64,000 nt of DNA from Pseudomonas sp. ADAK13 (GTDB taxonomy: Bacteria; Pseudomonadota; Gammaproteobacteria; Pseudomonadales; Pseudomonadaceae): contig NZ_CP052860.1 in NCBI RefSeq assembly GCF_012935715.1, positions 1,240,001 to 1,304,000 of the forward strand, given 5' to 3'. Shown piece by piece: positions 28,326 to 36,706 of the stretch; the first letter of the stretch is position 1, and each line of letters opens with the position of its first letter. The translations under genes were made by a program, and so were the position numbers. Under the pieces are notes generated by a model. That model did no database searches. It saw only the letters and a program-made list of their open reading frames with translations, and was not told where the DNA came from.

Positions 28326-28511
28326 TGCATTCTCTTGAGTGGCAGGCTGAAATGACCGCCGCATACCGCGGCATAATCTAGAACGGGTGACGCGCCTCGC
28401 TCAAGAGCATAACCAAACACTGTTCGAACAGCGCACTAAATTGCGCTTTTCCAGTCCAACGCTCCACGCCCACCCGCCCATTGCGCGTTTTTTAACCAAG
28501 GCCTTCTCACC

Positions 28512-28928
28512 ATGAAAAAAACCCTGTTGATGCTTTCGACCCTGGCGCTGCTCAGCGCCTGCGATAAACAAGCCGAGACGGCTAAAGCGCCTGCTCCGGC
28601 GTCGGTTCAAGCAACGCTGGTGCCGGAAGTGCTGCCCACCGACAAATGGGTCGGCAAGTGGATGGGCGTCGAAGGCCTCAACCTGACCATCGCCAAGGAC
28701 GACAGCATCGGCCGTGGCCACTATGTACTGACCATGAAATACGGCCTGGATGACGATGACTCCGGCACCTTCAAGGGCCAGGCGTCTGAAGACGGCATCA
28801 CCTTTGAACGCCCGGACGGCCCGCAGATCCTGAGCGCCGGTGACGGCGAAGCCACGGGCCTCAAATGGCTGGCCGACAAGAAGGACTGCCTGATCGTCGA
28901 CACCGGCGAAGGTTATTGCCGCGACTGA
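28512..28928 (+). CDS. Small lipoprotein of unknown function
   Basis: A 138-residue predicted lipoprotein. It has a short signal peptide MKKTLLMLSTLALLSAC with lipobox LLSAC (Cys17), then an Ala/Pro-rich linker and a ~90-residue beta-rich domain (DKWVGKWMGVEGLNLTIAKD...). The residue after the lipid Cys is Asp, the E. coli inner-membrane retention signal, a rule less reliable in Pseudomonas. The domain looks like a lipocalin-like calycin fragment but I do not recognise the family. Monocistronic, followed by a REPIN. Confidence 0.78.
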   Translation: MKKTLLMLSTLALLSACDKQAETAKAPAPASVQATLVPEVLPTDKWVGKWMGVEGLNLTIAKDDSIGRGHYVLTMKYGLDDDDSGTFKGQASEDGITFERPDGPQILSAGDGEATGLKWLADKKDCLIVDTGEGYCRD

Positions 28929-28961
28929 CACCAACAACTTCCCGCCGGACACCCATCACCT

Positions 28962-29093
28962 GTGGCGAGCGGGCTTGCCCCGCGTTGGGCTGCGCAGCAG
29001 CCCCATAACAGGCCAGGGTGTTCTTTTTGGAGGAATTCGGTGTTCTTATTGGGGCTGCTGCGCAGCCCAACGGGGGACAAGCCCCCTCGCCAC
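28962..29093. repeat. REPIN (family B)
   Basis: A second palindromic repeat family. The outer arms are GTGGCGAGCGGGCTTGCCCC and its complement ending CTCGCCAC; the inner arms are TTGGGCTGCGCAGCAGCCCC and its complement. They flank a ~45-bp AT-richer spacer. Related to the copy at 40466-40597 and distinct from the GTGGGAGCTGG family. Confidence 0.88.
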
Positions 29094-29164
29094 CGACAGC
29101 CGGACTGGCGCCAACCCTACACACCAACAACACTGAGCTGCAGGTTCAACAAGAGGATTGCCAC

Positions 29165-30055
29165 ATGCTATGGAAAAAAGGCCGACGCAGCGACAACGTG
29201 GTGGACGCCCGCGATGACAGTGGCGGCGGTGGCGCAGGCATGCGCTTTGGTGGCGGCAAGGGCCTGAGCCTGACGGCGATCGTGCTGATCGTCGGCATCG
29301 GCTGGCTGACCGGCCAGGACCCGATGCAGATCCTCGGGCAACTCAGCGGCCAGCTCACCGAGCAAGCGCCCTCCGTCAGCCCGCAAACTCGCCAGGCGCC
29401 GCCGGCCAATGATGAACAGGCTGACTTCGTGCGCGCCGTGCTCGGTGACACCGAAGACACCTGGGCCCAGGTGTTCCAGGAGAACGGCCTGACCTACAAG
29501 AACCCCAAGTTGATCCTGTTCCGTGGCCGGGTGAACTCCGCCTGCGGTGGCGCCACGTCCGCCAGCGGGCCGTTCTATTGCCCGGCAGACCAACAGGTAT
29601 ACCTGGACCTGGATTTTTTCCGGGAAATGTCCCAGCGCTTCAAGGCCGCTGGTGATTTCGCCCAGGCCTACGTGATCGCGCATGAAGTCGGACACCACGT
29701 TCAGACGCTGCTGGGCATCTCCGCGAAGATTCAGGCAGCCCGCCAGCAAGGCCGGCAGATGCAAGGCGACGGCGGCCTGCTGGTGCGCCAGGAACTGCAA
29801 GCCGACTGCTTCGCCGGGGTGTGGGCCAACCGCGCACAAAAGCGCCTGAACTGGCTGGAGCCTGGCGACATTGAAGAAGCACTGAATGCGGCCAACGCCA
29901 TTGGCGATGACCGCTTGCAGCAACAGGGCCAGGGCCGTGTAGTGCCTGACTCGTTTACCCACGGCACCTCGGCACAGCGGGTTCGCTGGTTCAAGACCGG
30001 CTTCGCCCAGGGCCAGATCACTCAATGCGATACCTTTACCGCCAAGAGCCTTTAA
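29165..30055 (+). CDS. YpfJ-type neutral zinc metallopeptidase
   Basis: A 296-residue membrane-anchored protein of the KPN_02809/YpfJ family. The start MLWKKGRRSDNVVDARDD follows AAGAGGA. There is a Gly-rich segment, one membrane helix (SLTAIVLIVGIGWLTG, residues ~37-52), then the peptidase domain on the far side of the membrane. The zinc motif is VIAHEVGHHVQ with a downstream Glu in RQELQADCFAGVWA, the usual gluzincin-like arrangement. The ATG of the alpha/beta hydrolase follows the stop directly, so the two are probably one operon. Substrate unknown. Confidence 0.9.
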   Translation: MLWKKGRRSDNVVDARDDSGGGGAGMRFGGGKGLSLTAIVLIVGIGWLTGQDPMQILGQLSGQLTEQAPSVSPQTRQAPPANDEQADFVRAVLGDTEDTWAQVFQENGLTYKNPKLILFRGRVNSACGGATSASGPFYCPADQQVYLDLDFFREMSQRFKAAGDFAQAYVIAHEVGHHVQTLLGISAKIQAARQQGRQMQGDGGLLVRQELQADCFAGVWANRAQKRLNWLEPGDIEEALNAANAIGDDRLQQQGQGRVVPDSFTHGTSAQRVRWFKTGFAQGQITQCDTFTAKSL

Positions 30056-31036
30056 ATGAATAAACGACTGGGTCTGCTGTTAGGTTTGTTGATCACCTGT
30101 TCTTCCTCCTCCTGGGCCGCCGAGCATGGCGTCAAGGAGGTCAGTCCCGATCGTTTCCACCTGGATGCCGGCGACCTCAGCGTCGGCTTGAGCCAGGACT
30201 GGCGCCAGCCACTGCCTCAAGTCACCCGCGCGCTGATCATCGTGCATGGCCGTTTGCGCAACGCGATGACCTACCTGGACAGCGGCGAAAAAGCCGCCGA
30301 AGCCGCAGGACAAAACGCCAACACCTTGGTGATTGCGCCGCAGTTCCTCAACCAGACCGACCTCAAGCGCAACCAGATCGACAGCCAGACCCTGCGCTGG
30401 AACAGCAATGACTGGATGGCCGGCGAGCCGTCCACCGGCCCGGGCCAGATCAGCTCCTATGGCGCCCTGGACCAGATCATCAAGCACCTGGGCAACCGCA
30501 AGCTGTTTCCGAACCTGAAGGAAATCGTGGTGGCCGGCCATTCCGGCGGCGGCCAGGTAGTGCAGCGTTTTGCCCTGACCGGGCATGATCACCCGCTGCT
30601 GCAAACCGAAGGCATCAGCTTGCGCTATGTAGTGGCCAACCCGTCGTCCTACGCGTACTTCAGCCCGCAGCGTCCGGTGAAGTTCGATGTTTCCAGTTGC
30701 CCTGATTTCAATGACTGGAAATACGGCATGCAAAACCTGCCGGCCTACGCCAAGGGGCAAAGTGCCGAGCAGCTTGAGCAGGCGTATGTGTCGCGCAATG
30801 TGACTTACCTGCTGGGCCAGCAGGACACCGACCCGAATCACCCGGCGCTCGACAAGAGCTGCGGGGCTGAAACCCAGGGCGCGTATCGCCTGATTCGCGG
30901 GCACAACTATTTTGACTACCTCAAGCAGCGGCACCCGCAGTTGGGCCACAAGTTGGTTGAAGTACCGGGCGTTGGGCATAACGGGGACAAGATGTTTACC
31001 TCGCCTGAAGGGCAGAAGGTGCTGTTCTCCCAATAA
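30056..31036 (+). CDS. Exported alpha/beta hydrolase
   Basis: A 326-residue predicted periplasmic hydrolase. Signal peptide MNKRLGLLLGLLITCSSSSWAA, oxyanion segment ALIIVHGRLRNA, nucleophile elbow VVAGHSGGGQV (Ser at about residue 163), and a likely catalytic His in EVPGVGHNGDKMF. The acid residue is probably the Asp in LGQQDTDPNHP. It starts immediately after the peptidase stop codon (TAAATG), indicating coupling. The reaction is unknown; esterase or peptidase are possible. Confidence 0.82.
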   Translation: MNKRLGLLLGLLITCSSSSWAAEHGVKEVSPDRFHLDAGDLSVGLSQDWRQPLPQVTRALIIVHGRLRNAMTYLDSGEKAAEAAGQNANTLVIAPQFLNQTDLKRNQIDSQTLRWNSNDWMAGEPSTGPGQISSYGALDQIIKHLGNRKLFPNLKEIVVAGHSGGGQVVQRFALTGHDHPLLQTEGISLRYVVANPSSYAYFSPQRPVKFDVSSCPDFNDWKYGMQNLPAYAKGQSAEQLEQAYVSRNVTYLLGQQDTDPNHPALDKSCGAETQGAYRLIRGHNYFDYLKQRHPQLGHKLVEVPGVGHNGDKMFTSPEGQKVLFSQ

Positions 31037-31058
31037 CTGACGAAACCGGATCAAAAAT

Positions 31059-31143
31059 GTGGGAGCTGGCTTGCCTGCGATGGCATGCGCTGGGTGTTAC
31101 TGATACACCGCAGTGTCTGCATCGCAGGCAAGCCAGCTCCCAC
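31059..31143. repeat. REPIN (family A, inward facing)
   Basis: GTGGGAGCTGGCTTGCCTGC and its exact complement flank a spacer. Placed between the convergent hydrolase and HAD genes. Confidence 0.92.
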
Positions 31144-31165
31144 ATTTGATCTTCATTGCCTGGGG

Positions 31166-31753
31166 TTAGAGCATCCGGCGCAGTACCGCGCAATCTTCGG
31201 CATGCCAATCCGCGAGTTCCGGCCACGGGTTATCCGGCAGATTGACCAGCACAGTCTTCGTGCCCGCCGCCCGCCCGCAATCCAGGTCAAACCGGTAATC
31301 ACCGACCATCACCATCGCTTGCGGCGCCACTTCCCACGCTTGCGCCAGCTTCAACAAACCACCCGGATCAGGCTTTGGCGGCGCATCATCACGCCCCAAC
31401 ACATCCTCGACCGCAAAGCAGTCGGCCAAACCAATCGCCTGCAATGTCACATGGGCCAGCTCCCGCGCATTGCGCGTCAGGATGCCCAGGCGATAACCCC
31501 GCCCGGCCAACTCCCGCACCAACTCCACCGCACCGGTCGCCGCCACCGAACCCAGCGCCAACTCACGCTCGTGCTCCAGCAACCACGCGTGCTTGGCCGC
31601 GGCTTCATCGGCAGGCAACGCCGCCAGGTGGGTCAGAATGTCGTCGGTCGCCGGAATACCCAGCGCCACGCGAATCGCCGCAAAGTCATGCACGGCCACC
31701 GTCAGGGTGCCGTCCATGTCGAACACCCAGTGCTTCACATCAGCCAGGCTCAT
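31166..31753 (-). CDS. HAD-family (subfamily IA) hydrolase
   Basis: A 195-residue soluble phosphatase-type protein. Motif I is WVFDMDGTLT (nucleophile Asp near residue 12), motif II is GILTRN, motif III Lys is in PPKPDPGG, and motif IV is VMVGDYRFDLDCG. The cap region is small and helical. Probably a phosphatase for a small phosphorylated metabolite such as phosphoglycolate. Start ATG 31753 overlaps the tesB stop by 4 bp, so they are cotranscribed; a longer upstream frame lies inside tesB. Confidence 0.9.
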   Translation of the reverse strand: MSLADVKHWVFDMDGTLTVAVHDFAAIRVALGIPATDDILTHLAALPADEAAAKHAWLLEHERELALGSVAATGAVELVRELAGRGYRLGILTRNARELAHVTLQAIGLADCFAVEDVLGRDDAPPKPDPGGLLKLAQAWEVAPQAMVMVGDYRFDLDCGRAAGTKTVLVNLPDNPWPELADWHAEDCAVLRRML

Positions 31754-32619
31754 GCCCAGTCCTTGCGATGACGAATCAAGCCTTCCTGCGTGACCGACGC
31801 CACCAATTGCCCGGCGCGGTTGTACACGCTGCCCCGGGAGAACCCACGGGAGTTGCCGGCCCACGGGCTGTCCATGGCGTAGAGCAACCAGTCATCGGCA
31901 CGCAGGTCGGCGTGGAACCACAGCGCGTGGTCGAGGCTGGCGACTTGCATGTCTTTCTGCCACACGGTCTTGCCATGGGGCAGCAGCGAGGTGGTCAGCA
32001 AGCCGAAGTCAGAGGCGTAGGCCAGCAGGTATTTGTGCAGTGCCGGCGAGTCGGCCAGGGCGCCGTCCGCGCGAAACCACACGTACTTGACCGGGTCGGA
32101 CGGCTGCGGGTTGTAGGGGTCTTTCTCGGTGACCGGGCGCACTTCGATCGGCTTGGGACACAGCAGCTTTTCGCGCATGTGCTCAGGGATCAGGTGCGCG
32201 CGCTGTTGGGTCAGCTCCAGCTCCGACGGCAGGTTTTCCGGGCCGACCACCACCGGCATGGTGGTCTGGTGCTCGAAACCTTCTTCGTCGTACTGGAACG
32301 AGGCGCTGCAGGTGAAGATCGGATTGCCCTTCTGGATCGCCGTCACCCGGCGCGTGCTGAAACTGCCGCCATCGCGCACCCGGTCCACCGAATACACGAC
32401 CGGCAACGCCGCATCGCCGGGACGCAGGAAGTAACCGTGCAACGAATGCACATGCCGCGTCTCCTCAACGGTCTGGCTGGCCGCCGACAGCGACTGGCCC
32501 AATACCTGGCCGCCGAACAGTTGGCGAAAGCCCAGGTCCTGGCTGCGGCCGCGAAACAGGTTTTCCTCGATCGGCTCCAGGGTCAGCAGGTCCACCAGAT
32601 CTTCCAACACTTGGCTCAT
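31750..32619 (-). CDS. tesB: Acyl-CoA thioesterase II
   Basis: A 289-residue double hot-dog thioesterase that hydrolyses medium- and long-chain acyl-CoA. The N-terminal domain has FRGRSQDLGFRQLFGGQVLGQS and LHGYFLRPGD; the C-terminal domain has ASLDHALWFH, LLYAMDSPWAGNSRGFSRG and a terminal RHRK. These contain the expected Asp/Thr/Gln active-site residues. Start ATG 32619 follows AGGAGA. It heads a two-gene unit with the HAD hydrolase. Confidence 0.95.
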   Translation of the reverse strand: MSQVLEDLVDLLTLEPIEENLFRGRSQDLGFRQLFGGQVLGQSLSAASQTVEETRHVHSLHGYFLRPGDAALPVVYSVDRVRDGGSFSTRRVTAIQKGNPIFTCSASFQYDEEGFEHQTTMPVVVGPENLPSELELTQQRAHLIPEHMREKLLCPKPIEVRPVTEKDPYNPQPSDPVKYVWFRADGALADSPALHKYLLAYASDFGLLTTSLLPHGKTVWQKDMQVASLDHALWFHADLRADDWLLYAMDSPWAGNSRGFSRGSVYNRAGQLVASVTQEGLIRHRKDWA

Positions 32620-32660
32620 AGAGCATCTCCTACAACAATCTATTGGGCATTCCGGGCTGC

Positions 32661-33230
32661 TTATCCGTGCAGCGTGTCCAACCATTGGGCGCGGGTGATG
32701 CGATACAACACATGATGCCGCACCGGGTCATCCGCTGCGACCTTGGGGTGCTCAAAATCTGCCAGGGGATCGTAATGCATACCGATGGCCTGCATGACTT
32801 TTTGTGATGGCAGATTGGCTTCAGTGGTAAACGAGACAATTTCGTTCAGCTTCAGCCGGTCGAAACCGCAGCGCAGCGCCGTCCAGGCGGCTTCACTTGC
32901 ATAGCCCAGGCCCCAATGCTCCCTGGCCAGGCGCCAGCCAATTTCCACCGCCGGGGTAAACGGGGCGTCGAAGCTCACATTCAACAACCCGGTGAGGCCG
33001 ATGAATTCGCCGCTGTCCTTGCGCTGCAAGGCCCACAGGCCAAACCCGTACTCGGCGAAATGGCCGCGAATGCGCCCGATCAGCGCGGCGCTTTCCAGGC
33101 GACTCAAGGTAGCCGGGAAATACCGCATCACCTGCGGGTCGGCGCACATGCGCGCAAACTCCGGCAAGTCGGCATCGCTCCATTGGCGCAGCACCAGGCG
33201 TGCGCTCTCCAATTCCAGTATCGGCTCCAT
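32661..33230 (-). CDS. GNAT-family N-acetyltransferase
   Basis: A 189-residue acetyltransferase of the RimJ/RimL-like type. ESARLVLRQWSDADLPEFAR opens the fold, and the acetyl-CoA loop region reads WRLAREHWGLGYASEAAWTALRCGF. The C-terminal strand has LPSQKVMQAIGMHYD. It could modify an N-terminal amine of a protein or a small molecule; the substrate is unknown. Start ATG 33230 with AGGGGG upstream. Divergent from the HDAC-like gene across a 76-bp gap. Confidence 0.88.
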   Translation of the reverse strand: MEPILELESARLVLRQWSDADLPEFARMCADPQVMRYFPATLSRLESAALIGRIRGHFAEYGFGLWALQRKDSGEFIGLTGLLNVSFDAPFTPAVEIGWRLAREHWGLGYASEAAWTALRCGFDRLKLNEIVSFTTEANLPSQKVMQAIGMHYDPLADFEHPKVAADDPVRHHVLYRITRAQWLDTLHG

Positions 33231-33306
33231 TGGTCCCCCTCCCTTGCCATGTGCGTGAGTGTAACGCGCTGTTAAGATCCTTCGCTGGTTCCCGTCAGAA
33301 ATCGCC

Positions 33307-34227
33307 ATGCCTTTGCCATTGATCTACCACGACGACTACAGCCCCGAGTTCCCGGCGGACCACCGCTTCCCCATGGATAAATTCCGCCTGCTGCGTGACC
33401 ACCTGGTGGAGAGCGGCCTGACCCGGGACAGCCAGCTGCTGCGCCCGGAACTGTGCCCCGCCGAGATTCTGGCCCTGGCCCATGAACCTGGGTATATCGA
33501 ACGCTACATGAGCGGCGAGTTGTCCCGCGAAGACCAGCGGCGCCTCGGCCTGCCCTGGAGCGAAGCGCTGGCCCGGCGCACCGTGCGCGCAGTGGGCGGC
33601 TCGTTGCTGGCCGCCGAACAGGCGCTGGAACACGGCCTGGCCTGTCACCTGGCCGGCGGCACCCATCACGCCCACTACGATTACCCGGCGGGGTTCTGCA
33701 TCTTCAACGACCTGGCGGTGATCAGCCATTACCTGCTGGCCAGCGGGCGGGTCAACCGGGTGCTGATCTTCGACTGCGACGTTCACCAGGGCGACGGCAC
33801 CGCGCGCATCCTGCACGACACCCCGGACGCGATCACCGTGTCCCTGCACTGCGAAAAGAACTTCCCCGCGCGCAAGGCCGAAAGCGACTGGGACATCCCG
33901 CTGCCCATGGGCATGGGCGACGAGGATTACCTCAAGGTCGTCGACGATGCCCTCAACTACCTGCTGCCGCTGTATCAGCCCGACCTGGTGCTGTACGACG
34001 CCGGCGTGGATGTGCACAAGGACGACGCCCTCGGCTACCTCAAGCTGACAGACGAAGGCGTCGCCGCCCGCGATGAAAGCGTGATGCGCCACTGCCTGGG
34101 CCGCGATATTCCGGTGGTCGGGGTGATCGGCGGCGGCTACAGCAAGGACCGCCCTGCCCTGGCCCGTCGCCACGGGATTCTGCACCACAGTGCGCAGCGC
34201 GTCTGGACGTCATCAGGCTGTCATTGA
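33307..34227 (+). CDS. Histone deacetylase-family amidohydrolase
   Basis: A 306-residue zinc amidohydrolase related to acetoin-utilisation AcuC and bacterial HDAC-like enzymes. Metal and catalytic segments: GGTHHAHYDYPAGFCIFNDL (tandem His), FDCDVHQGDGTARIL (Asp and His zinc ligands) and YDAGVDVHKDD (second Asp region). It probably removes acetyl or similar groups from a small amine or lysine. It pairs divergently with a GNAT acetyltransferase, which suggests but does not show opposing reactions. Confidence 0.9.
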   Translation: MPLPLIYHDDYSPEFPADHRFPMDKFRLLRDHLVESGLTRDSQLLRPELCPAEILALAHEPGYIERYMSGELSREDQRRLGLPWSEALARRTVRAVGGSLLAAEQALEHGLACHLAGGTHHAHYDYPAGFCIFNDLAVISHYLLASGRVNRVLIFDCDVHQGDGTARILHDTPDAITVSLHCEKNFPARKAESDWDIPLPMGMGDEDYLKVVDDALNYLLPLYQPDLVLYDAGVDVHKDDALGYLKLTDEGVAARDESVMRHCLGRDIPVVGVIGGGYSKDRPALARRHGILHHSAQRVWTSSGCH

Positions 34228-34228
34228 G

Positions 34229-34272
34229 TTATGCACGTTACCCACAATCGCTGTGGAACTGCCTGTGGATAA
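34229..34272. promoter_or_regulatory. Cluster of DnaA-box-like sequences
   Basis: In 44 bp: TTATGCACG at 34229 (one mismatch to TTATnCACA), TTACCCACA at 34238 (one mismatch) and TGTGGATAA at 34264 (perfect, reversed). Further copies are TTATCCCCA at 34392 (one mismatch) and TTATCCACA at 34845 (perfect, inside the next gene). Matches are seen; DnaA binding is inference. Confidence 0.45.
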
Positions 34273-34399
34273 CCTGAGTGGAAACCTCTGCAAGCCATAC
34301 GCCGCATGGCCTGCAGAACACTGTACGTTTTTTGATCAGGCAGCATGAGCATCCTCGGGTAGAATGCTCGGCCTACTTTGCCGAACCGCAGTTATCCCC

Positions 34400-35671
34400 A
34401 TGTCCCAGACTCAAACCCCACCTCAACACGTCATCATCATCGGCGGTGGCCCGGCCGGGCTGATGGCCGCCGAAGTGTTGAGCCGGGCCGGCGTGCGCGT
34501 CGACCTGTACGACGGCATGCCGTCGGTGGGCCGCAAATTCCTGCTGGCGGGCGTTGGCGGCATGAACATCACCCATTCCGAGGCTTACCCGGCGTTCCTG
34601 TCGCGCTACGCCGAGCGGGCGCCGTTTATGGCGCCGTTGCTGCGTGAGTTCGGAGCCGAAGCGTTGTGCGAATGGATACACGGGCTGGGGATTGAAACCT
34701 TTGTCGGCAGTTCCGGCCGGGTGTTTCCGACCGACATGAAAGCCGCCCCGCTGCTGCGCGCCTGGCTCAAGCGCCTGCGGGACCAGGGCGTGGTTATCCA
34801 CACCCGGCATCGCTGGCTGGGCTGGACCGCCGACGGCGGCTTACTTATCCACAGCCCGGACGGCGAAAAAACGGTCCACAGCGACGCCGTGCTGTTGGCT
34901 TTGGGTGGCGGCAGTTGGTCGCGACTGGGCTCCGACGGTGCCTGGCTCACGTTGCTGGAAGACAAGGGCGTGCCGTACACCCCGCTGCAACCGAGCAATT
35001 GCGGCTTCGAGGTGCCGGCCTGGAGCGACCTGATGGTCAGCAAATTCGCCGGTGCACCGTTGAAAAACGTCGCCATCGGGTTGGCAGACGACAAGCCCCG
35101 GTTGGGCGAATGCGTGGTCACCGCCACAGGTATCGAGGGCAGCCTGATCTATGCGCTGTCGGCGCCGATTCGCGAGGCCATCAATCGCGATGGATCGGCC
35201 ACCGTGCATCTCGACCTGCTGCCGAGCAAGCCACTGGACAAGGTGATTGCGGCGCTGAGCAAGCCGCGAGGGTCACGCTCGATGAGCAAACATTTGCACA
35301 GCCAGTTGGGGTTGGATGGGGTGAAGGCCGCTCTGTTGCGCGAATTGGCACCGGCGGAGCACTTCAATGATCCCGCGCAATTGGCAGTCGATATCAAGGC
35401 GCTGCCACTGACGCTGGTGAAAACCCGGCCGATGGACGAGGCCATCAGTACTGCGGGCGGTGTGCCGTTTGAGGCACTGGATGAGCGGCTGATGCTCAAG
35501 CAACTACCCGGCGTATTTTGCGCAGGCGAAATGCTGGATTGGGAGGCGCCTACCGGCGGGTATTTGCTGACCGGGTGTTTTGCCAGCGGGCGAGTGGCGG
35601 GGCAAGGCATTTTGGCGGCGCTGAAAGTTGCAGAGGGGCAGCCCCTTCGCCAAGGGATGCACCCTCTCTGA
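34400..35671 (+). CDS. HI0933/TIGR03862-family flavoprotein
   Basis: A 423-residue FAD-binding oxidoreductase-like protein. The N terminus HVIIIGGGPAGLMAAEVLSRAG is a dinucleotide-binding fold. GRKFLLAGVGGMNITHSEAY is the hallmark of this family. The C terminus ends in an FAD loop (PGVFCAGEMLDWEAPTGGYLLTGCFASG). Function of the family is unknown; relatives are described as aminoacetone-oxidase-like. Start ATG 34400 (MSQTQTPPQH) is preferred over an in-frame ATG 36 bp upstream. Confidence 0.88.
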   Translation: MSQTQTPPQHVIIIGGGPAGLMAAEVLSRAGVRVDLYDGMPSVGRKFLLAGVGGMNITHSEAYPAFLSRYAERAPFMAPLLREFGAEALCEWIHGLGIETFVGSSGRVFPTDMKAAPLLRAWLKRLRDQGVVIHTRHRWLGWTADGGLLIHSPDGEKTVHSDAVLLALGGGSWSRLGSDGAWLTLLEDKGVPYTPLQPSNCGFEVPAWSDLMVSKFAGAPLKNVAIGLADDKPRLGECVVTATGIEGSLIYALSAPIREAINRDGSATVHLDLLPSKPLDKVIAALSKPRGSRSMSKHLHSQLGLDGVKAALLRELAPAEHFNDPAQLAVDIKALPLTLVKTRPMDEAISTAGGVPFEALDERLMLKQLPGVFCAGEMLDWEAPTGGYLLTGCFASGRVAGQGILAALKVAEGQPLRQGMHPL

Positions 35672-35674
35672 GCG

Positions 35675-35941
35675 TTACAGCAGTTGTTTTCTCAGGCCAC
35701 CGTGAACATACCGCTGATTGGCCTTCGGGCGCCCTTGCAGGTCAATCACCATCGTTCGCACACGCTGCTGAAACGCCTGCAAAGCGTCGAGCACCTGGTC
35801 ATCCACCGGAAGCCGCTGTACGGCACTTGGCGCGCAATGCTCACCGGATGAATGACCGGTCTCCAGCGCCTCCAGCTCGAACTCCTCAAACTCGTCACTT
35901 CCCGTCAAAGCACGTCCCTCCGGTTCTTCTGGAGTCTCCAC
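35675..35941 (-). CDS. Small acidic hypothetical protein
   Basis: About 88 residues. The N-terminal half is strongly acidic (EEPEGRALTGSDEFEEFELEALETG) and the C-terminal half is basic and helical (LDALQAFQQRVRTMVIDLQGRPKANQRYVHGG). The start is uncertain: GTG 35941 has ACGGG upstream; a TTG two codons earlier is possible. It begins 10 bp past the stop of the membrane-anchored protein next door, so the two form an operon. No family recognised. Its stop is 3 bp from the convergent flavoprotein stop. Confidence 0.6.
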   Translation of the reverse strand: METPEEPEGRALTGSDEFEEFELEALETGHSSGEHCAPSAVQRLPVDDQVLDALQAFQQRVRTMVIDLQGRPKANQRYVHGGLRKQLL

Positions 35942-35951
35942 ACCCAACCCG

Positions 35952-36458
35952 TCAATTTTGCTTTAGACCCTGTTTATGAACCTGGTAATTAACACCAAAC
36001 GAATCTTCCACCACCTTGAGGTGTGGAGCCCCGGCCCCCAGTAGTTTTTCCAAATCACCCAGGTATTTCTCCTGGACGTAATAAAGTGCAACACCACTGT
36101 CGTCATACCCGGCCTCGCCGGCATCTTTTTTGTACGCTTCCTTCAAGTTGCGGTATTGCTGCTCAGCCGTCTCCTTGATTGTATTAAGCGTCTCTTCCAG
36201 GCCCTGTTTGGTTCCCGGCGATAACTCGAAGTTATTCTTCATATGCTCCACATACTCCTTGCCAGCCCGATAGGCTGGATAAAGAGTACCCGCCGTTATC
36301 AGCTCGTTCGCCTTGTCCAGTAAGCGACTCGCGGTTTCTTTTATTTTGGCGTCGGCCTCCGCCTTGCTCTTCCTGGATTCGTTGACGCCAATACCGACAC
36401 CCGTAACGACCAACCCACCTATTATCGCCGCCGCGAACGGCACCAAAAAAACAGCCAT
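35952..36458 (-). CDS. Membrane-anchored helical protein of unknown function
   Basis: A 168-residue protein from ATG 36458 (MAVFLVPFAAAIIGGLVVTG), with GGAG seven bases upstream. One N-terminal membrane helix with a Gly/Val-rich core (residues ~3-28) is followed by a soluble, Lys/Glu-rich, mostly helical region (ESRKSKAEADAKIKETASRL...). A small compact end follows (YDDSGVALYYVQEKYLGDLEKLL). The DNA is visibly AT-richer than the neighbouring genes, which suggests later acquisition. An ATG ten codons upstream lacks a ribosome site. No family recognised. Confidence 0.65.
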   Translation of the reverse strand: MAVFLVPFAAAIIGGLVVTGVGIGVNESRKSKAEADAKIKETASRLLDKANELITAGTLYPAYRAGKEYVEHMKNNFELSPGTKQGLEETLNTIKETAEQQYRNLKEAYKKDAGEAGYDDSGVALYYVQEKYLGDLEKLLGAGAPHLKVVEDSFGVNYQVHKQGLKQN

Positions 36459-36488
36459 ATGTGCTCTCCACTTAAAGTCGATATTCAT

Positions 36489-36506
36489 AAGTCAGTCCAC
36501 TGACTT
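36489..36506. promoter_or_regulatory. Perfect 8-bp inverted repeat upstream of the 36.0-36.5 kb gene pair
   Basis: AAGTCAGTCCACTGACTT: two perfect 8-bp arms around CC, 30 bp upstream of the start at 36458. This is the size and placement of an operator for a dimeric regulator. It could also be a small 5' hairpin in the mRNA. Confidence 0.5.
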
Positions 36507-36647
36507 AATCATAGTGACCCGTGGCGGCCTTCAGTTCCGGTCGAACACAACTTTCAACCAGACAAAGTATGTCCGAGCGAGAACAAGGTAATCATTCAGG
36601 ATGAGATACCCTAACTATCAGTTGCACACTATTCGATATGTTAAACA

Positions 36648-36676
36648 TGAGCGGGATTGCCCCGCCCATCTCATTC
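36648..36676. terminator. Possible transcript-end hairpin downstream of rhlE
   Basis: ATGAGCGGG and CCCGCCCATCTCAT pair imperfectly (core GCGGG/CCCGC) 30-60 bp past the rhlE stop. On the minus strand only a short T-run (TGTTTAA) follows, so this is a weak call. Confidence 0.3.
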
Positions 36677-36706
36677 GCCGACCGTCTATTTTATAGACCC
36701 GGACAC

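Noticed and set aside
26433..28355. A 640-codon plus-strand frame over the MFS carrier and the EamA gene
   Set aside because: It is an out-of-frame reading of the carrier followed by antisense of the EamA gene; no domain content.
34229..34272. Replication origin
   Set aside because: DnaA-like boxes are present, but there is no AT-rich unwinding region, and no dnaA, dnaN, recF or gyrB nearby; the gene order is that of an internal chromosomal segment.
35675..36458. The small gene pair as a classical toxin-antitoxin system
   Set aside because: The first protein has a long membrane-anchored helical form unlike known toxins, and the second has no DNA-binding domain. Kept as unknown in the findings instead.
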